Shown here in pieces: positions 1 through 9,305 of a DNA stretch of 64,000 nucleotides (the stretch's first letter is position 1; each line of letters opens with the position of its first letter). This DNA is from Chloroflexaceae bacterium (GTDB lineage: Bacteria; Chloroflexota; Chloroflexia; Chloroflexales; Chloroflexaceae), in the NCBI GenBank assembly GCA_028282325.1, contig JANQID010000140.1, forward strand, positions 17,023-81,022. The letters run 5' to 3'. A program made the translations under genes and the position numbers. A model generated the notes under the pieces. It ran no database searches. It was not told where the DNA came from and saw only the letters and a list, made by a program, of their open reading frames with translations.

Positions 1-223
1 CAAAAAGAATGCGATCGCCCCTCGCAGTGATATCTGCAACGAAATGATGCGCATTCGTCAGTCCGATGATTGTTTTCTGGAGGTCGATGATATGAATGCC
101 GTTGCGAGCCGCGAAGATGTATGATCGCATCTTCGGATTCCAACGGTTGGTCTGGTGACCAAAATGCGCACCGGCTTCTAATAGTGCTTTGATCGGAACG
201 ATTCGCGCCACTGCCTGTGTCAT
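1..223 (-). CDS. rpsB: 30S ribosomal protein S2, 5' part (runs off the window)
   Basis: The minus strand from 223 to the window edge encodes about 74 residues with the start of ribosomal protein S2: an [11 protein letters not shown] block, then [23 protein letters not shown] and a following FVADI segment. S2 is a small-subunit protein that binds near 16S helices 26 and 35-37. The ATG (complement of 221-223) is preceded by AGGAGA about nine bases upstream, which supports the start. The gene continues beyond base 1, so only the N-terminal third is visible. In many bacteria rpsB is followed by tsf; that cannot be checked here. Confidence 0.95.
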   Translation of the reverse strand, partial: MTQAVARIVPIKALLEAGAHFGHQTNRWNPKMRSYIFAARNGIHIIDLQKTIIGLTNAHHFVADITARGDRILF

Positions 224-531
224 ACCTGAAGTTTTCTCCTTAGAATTTTTTCCTCCATCTCCATCGTTTCGCATATGAACTAACGCCGCTCGTTAGCAGG
301 AGCATAGGCGATCAGGAGATGTGTGTATTTGGTCGCTATTTCCGCGCCGTCTGACAGTATAGCATACAACATTAGCACGGGCAACCGGCGCGCTGACGGG
401 GTATTTGCGTGATCAGGGGGCGTTCTGAAGCTTCTGGATCTGGGGAGAAGTTGCGAGTGGATGAGCAATAACGCCGGATGGTTATCCCTCCGGCGTTATT
501 AGCATATTGTTGTTGCGTTCCGTGAAGGCGT
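224..531. other. Intergenic stretch between tpx and rpsB
   Basis: About 300 bases separate the 3' end of the truncated peroxidase gene from the rpsB start. I see the rpsB ribosome-binding site and one hairpin (467-500, listed separately). I see no convincing gene; the small reading frames on the minus strand have no recognisable protein character. Confidence 0.5.
467..500 (-). terminator. Hairpin downstream of tpx, probable terminator
   Basis: Bases 467-477 and 490-500 form a perfect 11-bp inverted repeat around a 12-base loop, about 30 bases past the tpx stop codon. The stem ends in an A/T-rich arm, but there is no clean U tract outside it, so termination strength is uncertain. Confidence 0.5.
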
Positions 532-954
532 CTAGCCGACAAGCTGCCGCAGAACCGCCAGCGCCGCTTCGTAGTCGGGTTCGTTGCCGGCAACAGGTAC
601 GTATTCAGTGTGGCGAATCTTGCTGTTGGCGTCAACGACAAATACTGCGCGACTTTCGATTCGGACTTCCTTGACATAAGTTCCGTAGGCGGCACCAAAA
701 CTCATATCGCGGTGATCCGAAAGCATGTGCAAATTGGTGACATCGTTGACGCCGCACCAGCGGGCCTGGCCAAAAGGCAAGTCAGCGCTAACCGTCAGGA
801 AATTGGCCTTGTCTCCCATACCGGCGGCTTCCTGGTTGAAACGAACCGTTTGTTTGGAGCAGACGCTCGTGTCGAGCGAAGGGACGACACTGATCAGCAG
901 CGGTTTGTTTGCGAAAGCGTCCCGGGTAATCGTCTCGCCTTTGTTGTCGGTCAA
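532..954 (-). CDS. tpx: Thiol peroxidase (Tpx), N-terminally truncated; possible pseudogene
   Basis: Thiol peroxidases reduce hydroperoxides in the cytoplasm using a peroxidatic and a resolving cysteine. Both are present: the peroxidatic Cys in SLDTSVCSKQT and the resolving Cys in DLPFGQARWCG. The C-terminal EPDYEAAL signature is also intact. The family is about 165 residues, but only about 140 can be translated here. The conserved APDFAL stretch that should lie ~20 residues into the protein is in frame directly after the TGA that ends the upstream kinase gene, with no ATG or GTG between. The only usable start is a TTG at 954 without a ribosome-binding site. The ATGA overlapping the kinase stop opens a different frame. 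Either the 5' end was deleted when the gene joined the kinase gene, or a frameshift separates an ATGA-coupled start from the body. Confidence 0.75.
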   Translation of the reverse strand: MTDNKGETITRDAFANKPLLISVVPSLDTSVCSKQTVRFNQEAAGMGDKANFLTVSADLPFGQARWCGVNDVTNLHMLSDHRDMSFGAAYGTYVKEVRIESRAVFVVDANSKIRHTEYVPVAGNEPDYEAALAVLRQLVG

Positions 955-981
955 GGCGAAATCGGGCGCCGCGGCGGGTAT

Positions 982-3597
982 TCATTCCAGGCGTTCGAGG
1001 GCGTCCCGAGCGCGGTCATAGTCGGGATCAAGCTCCAGCGCTTGCTCGTAGGCTGCGCGGGCGTCTCCGATGCGCCCCATTTCCTCAAGGGTTCGCCCCA
1101 GGCCGTAGAACGAATTGACATACGTATCGTCAAGTTCTCCGGCCCGCCGGAAGTGTGGCGCTGCATCTCCATAGCGCTCAACATTGAACAGGCTCCAACC
1201 CAGGCCATTGTGGGCTTCACTCTGTTCTTCGTTGATACCCAACGACTTTTCAAACCAGAGGATTGAGTCGTTGTACCGCTCCTGATATTGCAAGATCCAG
1301 CCCAGCCCGGTCATTGCAAAGGTCGATTCGTTGTTGATCTCCAGCGCGGCGTAATAGGCTCGTTCGGCTTCATCGTAGGCTGCCTCTTCAACGTCAGGAT
1401 CATCGGCGTAGTAGCCTTTAAAGAGATATGCTTCACCTATCCATGTCTGATAGTTTGACTCGCGACGGTTACGGTCGCTAGCTTCGGTGAACTTCTCGAT
1501 GGCTTCATCGTAGCGATCTTTATCGTAGAAAATGCGTCCAATGCCAAAATGCGATCCGGCATCGTCGGGCGCAAGCTCGATCGCCGCTTCGAAAGCGCGA
1601 ATGGCTTCGTCAGTATCGTCTTCGTGGTAGTATGTCCAGCCAATGCCGGTCTGGGCATGCGCAAACGCCGGATCAACATCCAACGCCTTTTCAAATTTCT
1701 CACGGGCCAGATCATATTCGCCTTGATCGATGTAGAAATAGCCCAGATTGGAATGAAAGAGCGCAATGTGATTTTGCAACGCAATGGCCTGGCTGAACTG
1801 ATCCTTGCCGCGTTCGAGCGCACCTGTGTCGTCGGTCAAATCGTGCTGACGTCCATAGGTATAGCCGACCGAGTTGCGTACCAATGCTTCGATCTCTCTG
1901 GGTGCGTCGCCGAGGGTATCGAGGGCTGTTTGAGCTGATGCGAGCGCTTCGTTGAGCAATGCGTCATCATTGTGCTCAACTGCCAAGTTCGCCAGCACGT
2001 TTGAGTAGATGCCATGCGCCAGGGGCAGATCAGGCGCCAGATCGATCGCCTGTTGCGCTTCTTGGCGTGCGGTAAAGTTGTCGCCGAGCGATCCGATAGC
2101 ATCGGCCAGCAGCGTGTGTCCAAGGGCGGCGTTGTATCCTTTGCCACCGCTTACCTCGATCAGCTCGCGCGCGTATTGTTCGGCCTGATGCCAGTCACCA
2201 CGCAAGTTGTAGGCCAACGCCAGTCGGGTCAATGCGTCGGCATTCCCCGGCGCAAGCTCAAGCGCTTGTCGATAGGCTTCAATGGCTTCATCCATACCGC
2301 CGGGGCGCTCCAGCGCCTCATTGCCAACCGTCAGCAATTTTTCGATCTCGGTTGGCGGCGCATCGACCACCGTTGTCGGAGGGATAGCGGTTGGGCCTGG
2401 AGCCGGGCCATTGCCTGCGCCCAGGACGATGATCCCAACTATTACCAGCGCCACCGCAAGCGCTCCTCCCCCGATGCCGAGCCAAAGACCGCTCCGTGAG
2501 GTTGGGCGTGTGGTCGGCGTCGTCGATTGGGTTGGTTGATGGGGAAATGGCGGCGGCGTACCCGCAGCGACGCGGGCCTGGGGAGTAGAAGTCGCCACGG
2601 TAGGGCCGGTATTCGCGGGCATCACGAGCGGCGGTGTTGGTGATGTTGGCGTTCTTCCCGGTTGTGATTGTTGTTGTCGGACAGGAGCGTGATCCACCAC
2701 AGTCGGCGGGGGCGCCATACCGCGCGGCGGCGAAACCGGCGGCTGCACCGGGGTCTGCGCACTGATCCCTGTGGCGCTGCGGAGCGCGGCGACCAACGCA
2801 GAGGCACTGTCATATCGTGCGTCCGGGTTGCGCGCCAGGGCGCGCATAATCACATCTTCAACCGGCAGTGGCAAATCACCGCGTACATCGCGCGGTGGAC
2901 GCGGCGTTTGCAGCAGGCGGGCTGCGAGCATTGCCATCGGTGTATCGGCTTGGAAAGGAAAAGCGCCGGTCAGCAATTCGTAGAGCACCACGCCCAGGGC
3001 GTAAATATCGGTTGCTGGCCCAATATTAGAGACTCCCTGGGCTTGTTCGGGCGACATATATTCCGGCGTACCCATAACCGTGCCGGTCATTGTCAAACCC
3101 GTTGATCCGCCGACGCCGCGCGCTAGACCGAAGTCGGTGAGATACACCCATCCTTCATTTGTCACCATGATATTGGAGGGCTTGATGTCGCGGTGAATAA
3201 CGCCGAGGCGATGGGCGTAATCGAGGGCTTGGGCGACCTGCGAAAGCAAATCCACCACGCGTTGCAGCGGCAATGATCCCTCCGCACGCACAAGCTCTTT
3301 GAGCGTGCGTCCCTCTACATACTTCATAGCGATGTAATGCAGATTCTGGGATTCGCCAATCTCGAAGATTGGGACGATGTGCGGATGTTCGAGGCGCGCA
3401 ACGCTCCGCGCCTCATGGCGAAAGCGGGTAATGTAGTTGGTATCGTACGAAAGCTCGGGCGGCAACACCTTGAGCGCCACAATTCGATCCAGGGTGATCT
3501 GGCGCGCTCTATAGACAACGGCCATACCGCCGCGCCCAAGCTCGGATTCGATCTGAAAATCGCCTAATGTCTGGCCGATGAGGTTGAGCTGTGTCAT
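982..3597 (-). CDS. Membrane Ser/Thr protein kinase with extracellular TPR repeats
   Basis: This 871-residue protein has a complete Hanks-type kinase domain at its N terminus (about residues 12-275): glycine loop GRGGMAVVY at 21-29, Lys43 in the VALK motif, HRDIKPSN at 135-142 with catalytic Asp137, DFG at 155-157, and TPEYMSPEQ in the activation segment. A Pro/Thr/Gln-rich linker follows, then one hydrophobic membrane segment near 370-397. The remaining ~450 residues, predicted outside the cell, are tandem TPR units with the usual W-LG-Y-A-F-A-P spacing, such as repeats of FEKALDVDPAFAHA type. The layout suggests a receptor-like kinase sensing protein or ligand binding to the TPRs. The ligand is unknown. 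No PASTA domains are seen. The tpx remnant follows directly at its stop codon. Confidence 0.92.
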   Translation of the reverse strand: MTQLNLIGQTLGDFQIESELGRGGMAVVYRARQITLDRIVALKVLPPELSYDTNYITRFRHEARSVARLEHPHIVPIFEIGESQNLHYIAMKYVEGRTLKELVRAEGSLPLQRVVDLLSQVAQALDYAHRLGVIHRDIKPSNIMVTNEGWVYLTDFGLARGVGGSTGLTMTGTVMGTPEYMSPEQAQGVSNIGPATDIYALGVVLYELLTGAFPFQADTPMAMLAARLLQTPRPPRDVRGDLPLPVEDVIMRALARNPDARYDSASALVAALRSATGISAQTPVQPPVSPPRGMAPPPTVVDHAPVRQQQSQPGRTPTSPTPPLVMPANTGPTVATSTPQARVAAGTPPPFPHQPTQSTTPTTRPTSRSGLWLGIGGGALAVALVIVGIIVLGAGNGPAPGPTAIPPTTVVDAPPTEIEKLLTVGNEALERPGGMDEAIEAYRQALELAPGNADALTRLALAYNLRGDWHQAEQYARELIEVSGGKGYNAALGHTLLADAIGSLGDNFTARQEAQQAIDLAPDLPLAHGIYSNVLANLAVEHNDDALLNEALASAQTALDTLGDAPREIEALVRNSVGYTYGRQHDLTDDTGALERGKDQFSQAIALQNHIALFHSNLGYFYIDQGEYDLAREKFEKALDVDPAFAHAQTGIGWTYYHEDDTDEAIRAFEAAIELAPDDAGSHFGIGRIFYDKDRYDEAIEKFTEASDRNRRESNYQTWIGEAYLFKGYYADDPDVEEAAYDEAERAYYAALEINNESTFAMTGLGWILQYQERYNDSILWFEKSLGINEEQSEAHNGLGWSLFNVERYGDAAPHFRRAGELDDTYVNSFYGLGRTLEEMGRIGDARAAYEQALELDPDYDRARDALERLE

Positions 3598-3724
3598 GCT
3601 CGTCTCGCTGTAGATTGAGGTAGTGCGGCAAGATCATCCGACTCTTGCCAAACCGATTATCGTGATGCGTTCAAGCGCCTTTGCGTGAAGGACGCTTTGT
3701 ATGTGTCGATGGTTCCGAAACTCA

Positions 3725-6223
3725 TTATTGCAGGCTTGCGACCAGGCCGCTATATTTTTCGACCAGGATACGCGCCTGATCGTTACTGGCGCCTTCCGCA
3801 ATAATGTGGAAAGAGGGGCTGTCAGGATCGGGCAGGATGAGCACCCACTCGTACCCAAGATCGATCTTGATGCCTTCGCCCTGGTCAATGCGCCGATCCT
3901 GATATTGCTGATTGAGGATGCGCATCACTTTACCCTTGTTTTCCCAGCGACAAGGCACGCGGCTTTGATACATATAGTACGGCGGGAGATGATCGACAAC
4001 CGAACTCAAGGTCGTATCGTTCAGCTTGAGCAGCTCCATAATCTTGACGACGCTGAACAAGCCGTCGGCGATTGGGTAAAACGACGGAAAAATATAGCTT
4101 CCCGCACCATCGCCGAGTAAAAGAAGGTCGTGGTTGTCGGCTGCTGTCTGCATCAATGCGCCAAGCGTCGCTCGTGTGCGAATGATGCGTCCGCCATAGC
4201 TCGCAGCAAGTCCCTCGAATGCGCGGGGGGCTGTTACCGGTATGGCAATGGCGCCGCCGCCATTTGCCTGAAGCACCAGTACGGTCAGCGCTGCTAGTGC
4301 TTGCAGATTCGGCAAGCGGTGGCCACTATCGTCAACCAGGAAAATCTTCTCGCCGCCGGCGTCGATGCGCGCTCCCATACTCGCTTCTACGACCGGTGTA
4401 ATGCGGGTCAGGCGGCGCATGCCTTCCTCGAATTGAGCGTTGGTCTGGAAAATACGCTCCTCGTCGAGATTAGCGTTTAATTCGATCACATCAACGTGCA
4501 ATCGACGGAGAATTGACGAAAGGATCGGGCTGGTGTTCGCATTGGCATAGTCCATCACCAGGCTGAAGTCATAAGATATTCGGCTGAGGGCGTCGGTTCG
4601 TAGCGCATTGAGAAAGGCCGCGATATAGGTATCCTCGACGTTGCGCCCGTAGGCGATCCGCCCGATCTCATCTAAATAGGCCCGTCGGTAGTCTTCGCGG
4701 AAGAACACATTCTCGATTTTGCGTTCGATACTCGAGGTAATGTCTAGCCCAAGCTGGTCGAAGAATTTTACTTCAATGACACGATTGTCAAACGGCGAGA
4801 GACGTACGTGAATGCCGCCGGCTGACCCGCTGGCATAGGTGAAATAGCGGGCTACCGGGATAGGGACATTTTGCAGGTCGTGAACGTTGACGCCGGCCGA
4901 GGGCAAACCAGCCACCATCGCTCGCTTCAGCATACGCGGCGTGTAGTGCGCGTCGCGGTTGATCGTTACTGTGGAGCCGCGGGGGAGAATGGCGCCGTAG
5001 GCCGCGCCGAGCCGGGCGCAAAATTCAGGAGTAATTTCGATATTGACCAGCCCGGTGATGCCGTGGCGTCCAAAAAGCACCCGGCGACCCTGGCTGCCCC
5101 AGATGATGCTGCTATTAACTGTGGCCCCTTCATCGACTTCTTTGCTCGGCCAGATCTTGACGTTCGGCTGGATCACGGCGCCGCTGCCGATCTGCACGCC
5201 GTCGCCGACGATTACGCCTTCAAAGAGCATCGCCCGGCTGCGGATATTGCATTGACGCAGCACGATTGCGCCGCGCAACTCGGCCCGCTCGCCGATGTAC
5301 GAATTACGCCAGATGATCGAGCGATCAATGCTCGCCCGCGAGTCAATAATTGTGTAATCGCGTATCACCGACGGCCCGTGCAAAATGACGCCGCCTTTGA
5401 TCTTCGCGCCGTGGCCCAGAAAGATCGGGCCGTGGAGGTGCGCGTCCGGCGCAATCTCGGCATCGTTATCGACCCAGATGTCGCCGCCAATGTTTCGGCC
5501 CACGCGCGGCAAATTGACTTTGCCATCGAGATAATCGCTGCAGGCGTGCATATATTGCTCGATGGTGCCAACATCGGTCCAGTAACCCTGGGTAACGTAG
5601 CCCATCAGGCGATCCTGTTTCCGCAACATACGCGGGAACACGTCCTTAGACCAATCCACCATTTTGCCTTTTTCGATATAGGCGAATACTTCAGGATCAA
5701 GGACATAGATGCCCGTGTTGACAGTGTCGGAGAATACTTCGCCCCAGCTTGGCTTCTCGAGGAACTGGCTGACGTAGCCTTGATCGTTGGTGATCACCAC
5801 ACCGTAATCAAGCGGGTTAGGCACGCGGGTCAGGGTTATGGTCGCTTTGGCTGCGCTATTCAGATGATAATCGATGATCTGGGTCAGGTTAAAATCCGTC
5901 AGAGCATCACCTGAAATAACGAGGAAAGGCTCCTGGAGAAGATGCTCGGCGTACTTGACGCTGCCGGCGGTGCCCAGCGGCACTTCCTCCAGTGAATAGG
6001 TGATATTGACGCCGTAGTTGCTGCCATCGCCATAGTAGTCTTGAATCAAGTTCGCCAGATATTGAACGGTGATGACAATATCCGTGATCCCATGCATTTT
6101 CAGCAATTCAATAATATGGTGGATCACGTGGCGATCTACCAGCGCAACCATAGGTTTAGGACGATTGATCGTAAGCGGGCGCAGGCGGGTTCCCTCGCCA
6201 CCGGCCATGACGACGGCTTTCAC
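3725..6223 (-). CDS. Mannose-1-phosphate guanylyltransferase / phosphomannomutase fusion
   Basis: The N-terminal ~230 residues are a nucleotidyltransferase: [17 protein letters not shown] with the conserved RPKPM motif, then SGDAL and a sugar-binding GYWTDVGT block. A left-handed beta-helix follows (about 250-370). The C-terminal ~460 residues resemble the alpha-D-phosphohexomutase superfamily. Such fusions make activated sugars (GDP-mannose or similar) for glycans. In the mutase half the usual TASHNP phosphoserine motif is not recognisable; the matching region reads [15 protein letters not shown], so mutase activity is doubtful. I chose the GTG at 6221-6223 because CAGGAG lies six bases upstream and the protein then begins directly with the nucleotide-binding motif. 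The longer start nine codons upstream adds unconserved sequence. Expected length is 832 residues. Confidence 0.9.
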   Translation of the reverse strand: MKAVVMAGGEGTRLRPLTINRPKPMVALVDRHVIHHIIELLKMHGITDIVITVQYLANLIQDYYGDGSNYGVNITYSLEEVPLGTAGSVKYAEHLLQEPFLVISGDALTDFNLTQIIDYHLNSAAKATITLTRVPNPLDYGVVITNDQGYVSQFLEKPSWGEVFSDTVNTGIYVLDPEVFAYIEKGKMVDWSKDVFPRMLRKQDRLMGYVTQGYWTDVGTIEQYMHACSDYLDGKVNLPRVGRNIGGDIWVDNDAEIAPDAHLHGPIFLGHGAKIKGGVILHGPSVIRDYTIIDSRASIDRSIIWRNSYIGERAELRGAIVLRQCNIRSRAMLFEGVIVGDGVQIGSGAVIQPNVKIWPSKEVDEGATVNSSIIWGSQGRRVLFGRHGITGLVNIEITPEFCARLGAAYGAILPRGSTVTINRDAHYTPRMLKRAMVAGLPSAGVNVHDLQNVPIPVARYFTYASGSAGGIHVRLSPFDNRVIEVKFFDQLGLDITSSIERKIENVFFREDYRRAYLDEIGRIAYGRNVEDTYIAAFLNALRTDALSRISYDFSLVMDYANANTSPILSSILRRLHVDVIELNANLDEERIFQTNAQFEEGMRRLTRITPVVEASMGARIDAGGEKIFLVDDSGHRLPNLQALAALTVLVLQANGGGAIAIPVTAPRAFEGLAASYGGRIIRTRATLGALMQTAADNHDLLLLGDGAGSYIFPSFYPIADGLFSVVKIMELLKLNDTTLSSVVDHLPPYYMYQSRVPCRWENKGKVMRILNQQYQDRRIDQGEGIKIDLGYEWVLILPDPDSPSFHIIAEGASNDQARILVEKYSGLVASLQ

Positions 6224-6283
6224 AGCGTACTCCTGAATGATGAAAATCACGAACTATACAGTCCGAGATGCACTCCCACATTT

Positions 6284-6295
6284 TAGTGTACACTA
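6284..6295. promoter_or_regulatory. 12-bp palindrome upstream of the ManC fusion
   Basis: TAGTGTACACTA is a perfect palindrome about 60 bases upstream of the guanylyltransferase start. It could be an operator for that gene. No cognate regulator can be named, and the assignment rests on symmetry and position alone. Confidence 0.3.
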
Positions 6296-6401
6296 GCTTT
6301 CAGCTCCTTGTAGCAGAAAGTGTAGGAGAGCGTTCGCATGATAGCATAGCGATAAGGGCAGCGGCAAGGGACAATCTTCGTTATATGCACATCCCTGCTT
6401 C

Positions 6402-6430
6402 TTGCCAGACCCCTGAGCGTATGCTATACT
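6402..6430 (+). promoter_or_regulatory. Sigma70-type promoter of tRNA-Leu
   Basis: TTGCCA (6402-6407) and TATACT (6425-6430) are separated by exactly 17 bases. The predicted transcription start falls about five bases before the mature tRNA 5' end at 6442. Confidence 0.8.
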
Positions 6431-6441
6431 CGGTCAAGGCT

Positions 6442-6526
6442 GGGGATGTGGCGGAACTGGCAGACGCGCATGCCTTAGGAGCATGTGCCGCAAGGCGTGT
6501 GGGTTCGAGTCCCACCGTCCCCACCA
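6442..6526 (+). tRNA. tRNA-Leu (anticodon UAG)
   Basis: The 7-bp acceptor arm pairs 6442-6448 with 6516-6522 (one G-T pair). The T arm carries GGTTCGAGTCC. The anticodon stem CATGC/GCATG encloses the loop CTTAGGA, giving anticodon TAG, which reads CUA and other CUN leucine codons. A variable arm between anticodon and T stems fits a class II leucine tRNA. The 3' CCA is encoded (6524-6526). Confidence 0.95.
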
Positions 6527-6735
6527 GCGGTTTTCCCCTTGTGAGCGTCCTCGCAAAATGTTCACTCTTCTATCCTAGATCTCTATCGAATTGAAGTATA
6601 CGGGCATTTCACGGCCCGGATCCTCGCCGAATCTTTTGTAGGGCCTGGATTGCACCATTGCGACTATGCACGTAACAGATCTCTTCCTCTTTGCTCTCCG
6701 CGACGTGATTTTGGTCATACGCACGTCACGCGACT

Positions 6736-6764
6736 TTGACGTGATATTTAATAAATGATATACT
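6736..6764 (+). promoter_or_regulatory. Promoter of the marR-ABC exporter operon
   Basis: TTGACG (6736-6741) and TATACT (6759-6764) are spaced by 17 bases, close to the bacterial consensus. The expected start near 6771 lies about 40 bases before the MarR-family gene. The adjacent palindrome at 6773-6784 overlaps the predicted start. Confidence 0.75.
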
Positions 6765-6772
6765 CTATAACA

Positions 6773-6784
6773 TTAAATATTTAA
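6773..6784. promoter_or_regulatory. Perfect AT-rich palindrome, probable MarR autoregulatory operator
   Basis: TTAAATATTTAA is self-complementary and sits immediately downstream of the -10 box, at the predicted transcription start. MarR regulators commonly bind short A/T-rich palindromes overlapping their own promoter and are often co-transcribed with the exporter they control, which is the arrangement here. Confidence 0.5.
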
Positions 6785-6811
6785 GAAAATGAGCAACAGT
6801 TTGGATCGGCT

Positions 6812-7324
6812 ATGGAATCTTCGTGGCAAGATCAACACCCTGTAGATGCGGAGACATCCCATAACGCATTTGATGATATCGAGCGAACGATTGTCCAGAT
6901 TAGCTGGCTCAGTCAGCGCCAGTTTATGCAATTGCTTGATGACGAGCGTTTTCGGTTGACATTGCCGCAATTCTATACCTTACTTCACCTGAACCAGTCA
7001 ACCGGTGAGTGCAAGATGTCTGATCTGGCCGAGGCGACGCATTTATCAGCGGCATCATTAACGGGCGTGGTTGATCGATTGTTGGAGAAAAAGCTCGTTG
7101 AACGAACGCGCCACGAACGAGATCGGCGTCAGGTTATGGTTGTGGTGACGGCGCGCGGCAGCGAGTTGATCGCGGAGATCAAGCAGGCGCGGCGTGACCA
7201 GATCCAGGCGGCGTTGATGCATTTGAACTATGACGACATTTCCCTGTTGATGCGCTTGCTTGAACGATTCCTGGAAGGTATGACCTGGGTTTTGGAACAC
7301 GCAGAGAGTAAACGATGGGCCTGA
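6812..7324 (+). CDS. MarR-family transcriptional regulator
   Basis: The 170-residue protein has the MarR winged-helix layout. An N-terminal dimerisation helix is followed by LTLPQFYTLLHL, then a DNA-recognition helix in SDLAEATHLSAASLTGVVDRL and the wing RTRHERDRRQVMVVVTARG, whose D-R-R motif is diagnostic of the family. A long C-terminal helix completes the dimer interface. MarR proteins repress efflux or stress genes until a small ligand releases them from DNA. Its stop codon overlaps the start of the ABC exporter by ten bases, so translational coupling and control of that exporter are likely. A strong promoter and a palindrome lie just upstream. Confidence 0.88.
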   Translation: MESSWQDQHPVDAETSHNAFDDIERTIVQISWLSQRQFMQLLDDERFRLTLPQFYTLLHLNQSTGECKMSDLAEATHLSAASLTGVVDRLLEKKLVERTRHERDRRQVMVVVTARGSELIAEIKQARRDQIQAALMHLNYDDISLLMRLLERFLEGMTWVLEHAESKRWA

Positions 7325-9162
7325 TGGGTTCACACCGCAAGGGCGGCGGTTCAGAATCACCAACGAAGGCTCCGAATGTGCAATCCATCCGCGAAATACG
7401 CTGGGGACGGTTGTTCGGCTATGTGAAGCCGTACCGCTGGCGCCTCGCCTTGGCAACGATAGCGCTGGTTGCCGGGAGCGCGATGGGACTGATCTTGCCG
7501 CTGGCGGTAGGGCAGTTGGTTAACGCGATCGCCGAGAGCAACGCTCAATTTCAACTAAACCAGGTTGCGCTTGCACTAGTCGGGGTGGTGGCGCTCCAGG
7601 CAATTTTTAGTCTCGTTCAAACATATTTGCTTGCATTCGTCGGCGAGCGTGTGGTGAGCGATCTGCGTATCGCGGCGTATGAGCACCTCCAACGCCTCTC
7701 GCTGAGCTTTTTTCACAACCGGCGCGTCGGCGAAATTACCAGTCGCGTAACCAACGATGTGTCGATTATCCAGACAACGACCACAACCAATGTCGCGTCG
7801 TTTCTCCAGGCCATCATTCAATTTAGCGGCGCGCTGGTTTTGATGTTGGTCGTTTCGTGGCAATTGACAGGCGTGGTCTTGTTCGTTGTTCCGCTGGCGA
7901 CGGTTATCAGCATCGTGTTCGGGCGCTGGATCAGGCGCATTTCGACCGATGTACAAGATCGTCTCGCCGACGCCACCAGCGTTTTGGAGGAGACGGTGTC
8001 TGGCGTACGCATCGTCCAGTCGTTTGCGCGCGAACCGTACGAGATTCGCCGTTTTCGCGATGCAATCGAGACGATGTTTGGCAGCGCAATGCGCCGAACC
8101 CGGACGCGATCACTCTTCCAGCCGTTGATTACCGTGTTAGTCTGGGGCGCAATGGTGCTGGTGCTTTGGGTTGGCGGGCAGCTTGTGCTAACCGATCAGA
8201 TCCGAGCCGGCGACTTGATCGCGTTTCTGCTCTATTCGGGCAGTATCGCCGGATCGATGAATACGTTTACGAACTTGTTCAGCCAGCTTCAAGAAGCGCT
8301 TGGCGCAACGCAGCGGGTGTTCGAACTGCTCGATACGGCGCCGGAGATCGTCGATGCGCCAGGAGCGCCGCCGCTGCCGCCAGTAAACGGCCATATCGTA
8401 TTTAACCAGGTGCGCTTTGCGTACCAGGAAGATGCTCCGATTGTGCTGCACGATCTGACCCTGGAGATTCAACCCGGCGAGATGCTGGCGCTCGTTGGTC
8501 CAAGCGGTGCAGGCAAGAGCACGATCAGCAATCTGATCCCCCGCTTTTATGAGATACAGAGCGGTCGCATATTGATCGATGGCTACGATATTCGTGATGT
8601 TCAGATGCGCAGCTTGCGCGAGCAAATTGGCATCGTTCCGCAGGAGACGCATCTGTTCAGCGGCACGATCCGCGAGAATATTCGCTATGGGCGACTCGAC
8701 GCCGCTGATGCTGACATAGAAGCTGCTGCGCGTGCCGCGAACGCCCACGATTTTGTCGTCACGCTGCCGCAAAGTTATGACACCCTCGTCGGCGAGCGCG
8801 GCATTAAACTCAGCGGCGGCCAGCGTCAGCGAATCGCTATCGCACGTGCGATTTTGAAAGATCCGAAGATCCTGATCCTGGATGAGGCGACCAGTTCGCT
8901 CGATAGCGAAAGCGAGCGTCTGGTGCAAACAGCCCTGGAGCATTTAATGCGCGGGCGAACGAGCATCGTGATCGCCCATCGTCTCAGCACGGTCAAACGT
9001 GCTGATCGCATCGCGGTGATCGAGCAGGGTCGTCTGGTTGAATTAGGCCGACATACGGACTTGTTGATGCGCAACGGCGTCTATGCCCATCTCTATGCGC
9101 TGCAATTTCGCGAAGATGATCCGTGGTTTGGCAGACGATTATCTGATCTGGCCGCTGATTAA
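7315..9162 (+). CDS. ABC exporter half-transporter (fused membrane and ATPase domains)
   Basis: The 615-residue protein has six predicted membrane helices in residues ~40-330, with the exporter-type FHNRRVGEITSRVTNDV coupling segment, then an ATPase domain. Walker A (GPSGAGKST) starts at residue 395; LSGGQRQR, ILILDEATSSLD and the switch histidine in IAHRLS are all intact. It should act as a homodimeric or heterodimeric exporter of lipids, drugs or peptides; the substrate cannot be read from the sequence. It overlaps the MarR gene, so the two form a regulator-exporter operon. An alternative ATG three codons downstream would give a TGATG-type overlap. Confidence 0.92.
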   Translation: MGLMGSHRKGGGSESPTKAPNVQSIREIRWGRLFGYVKPYRWRLALATIALVAGSAMGLILPLAVGQLVNAIAESNAQFQLNQVALALVGVVALQAIFSLVQTYLLAFVGERVVSDLRIAAYEHLQRLSLSFFHNRRVGEITSRVTNDVSIIQTTTTTNVASFLQAIIQFSGALVLMLVVSWQLTGVVLFVVPLATVISIVFGRWIRRISTDVQDRLADATSVLEETVSGVRIVQSFAREPYEIRRFRDAIETMFGSAMRRTRTRSLFQPLITVLVWGAMVLVLWVGGQLVLTDQIRAGDLIAFLLYSGSIAGSMNTFTNLFSQLQEALGATQRVFELLDTAPEIVDAPGAPPLPPVNGHIVFNQVRFAYQEDAPIVLHDLTLEIQPGEMLALVGPSGAGKSTISNLIPRFYEIQSGRILIDGYDIRDVQMRSLREQIGIVPQETHLFSGTIRENIRYGRLDAADADIEAAARAANAHDFVVTLPQSYDTLVGERGIKLSGGQRQRIAIARAILKDPKILILDEATSSLDSESERLVQTALEHLMRGRTSIVIAHRLSTVKRADRIAVIEQGRLVELGRHTDLLMRNGVYAHLYALQFREDDPWFGRRLSDLAAD

Positions 9163-9305
9163 CCTGAGTGCAACGTTTGCCTGTCTCAAACGTTCTATGG
9201 ATAGAGCTAGCGCGTGACAGTGAGCGAGGAATGGTTGAAAGCATCGAAAAGTTGTGTTTGGAAAGCAGTGTTGCCTGTTCTTGCATACGTTAACGAGGAA
9301 TTCCA

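Noticed and set aside
4871..5914. A 347-codon plus-strand reading frame opposite the ManC fusion
   Set aside because: It lies antisense to a well-conserved enzyme, has no recognisable motif, and has composition expected from an antisense shadow.
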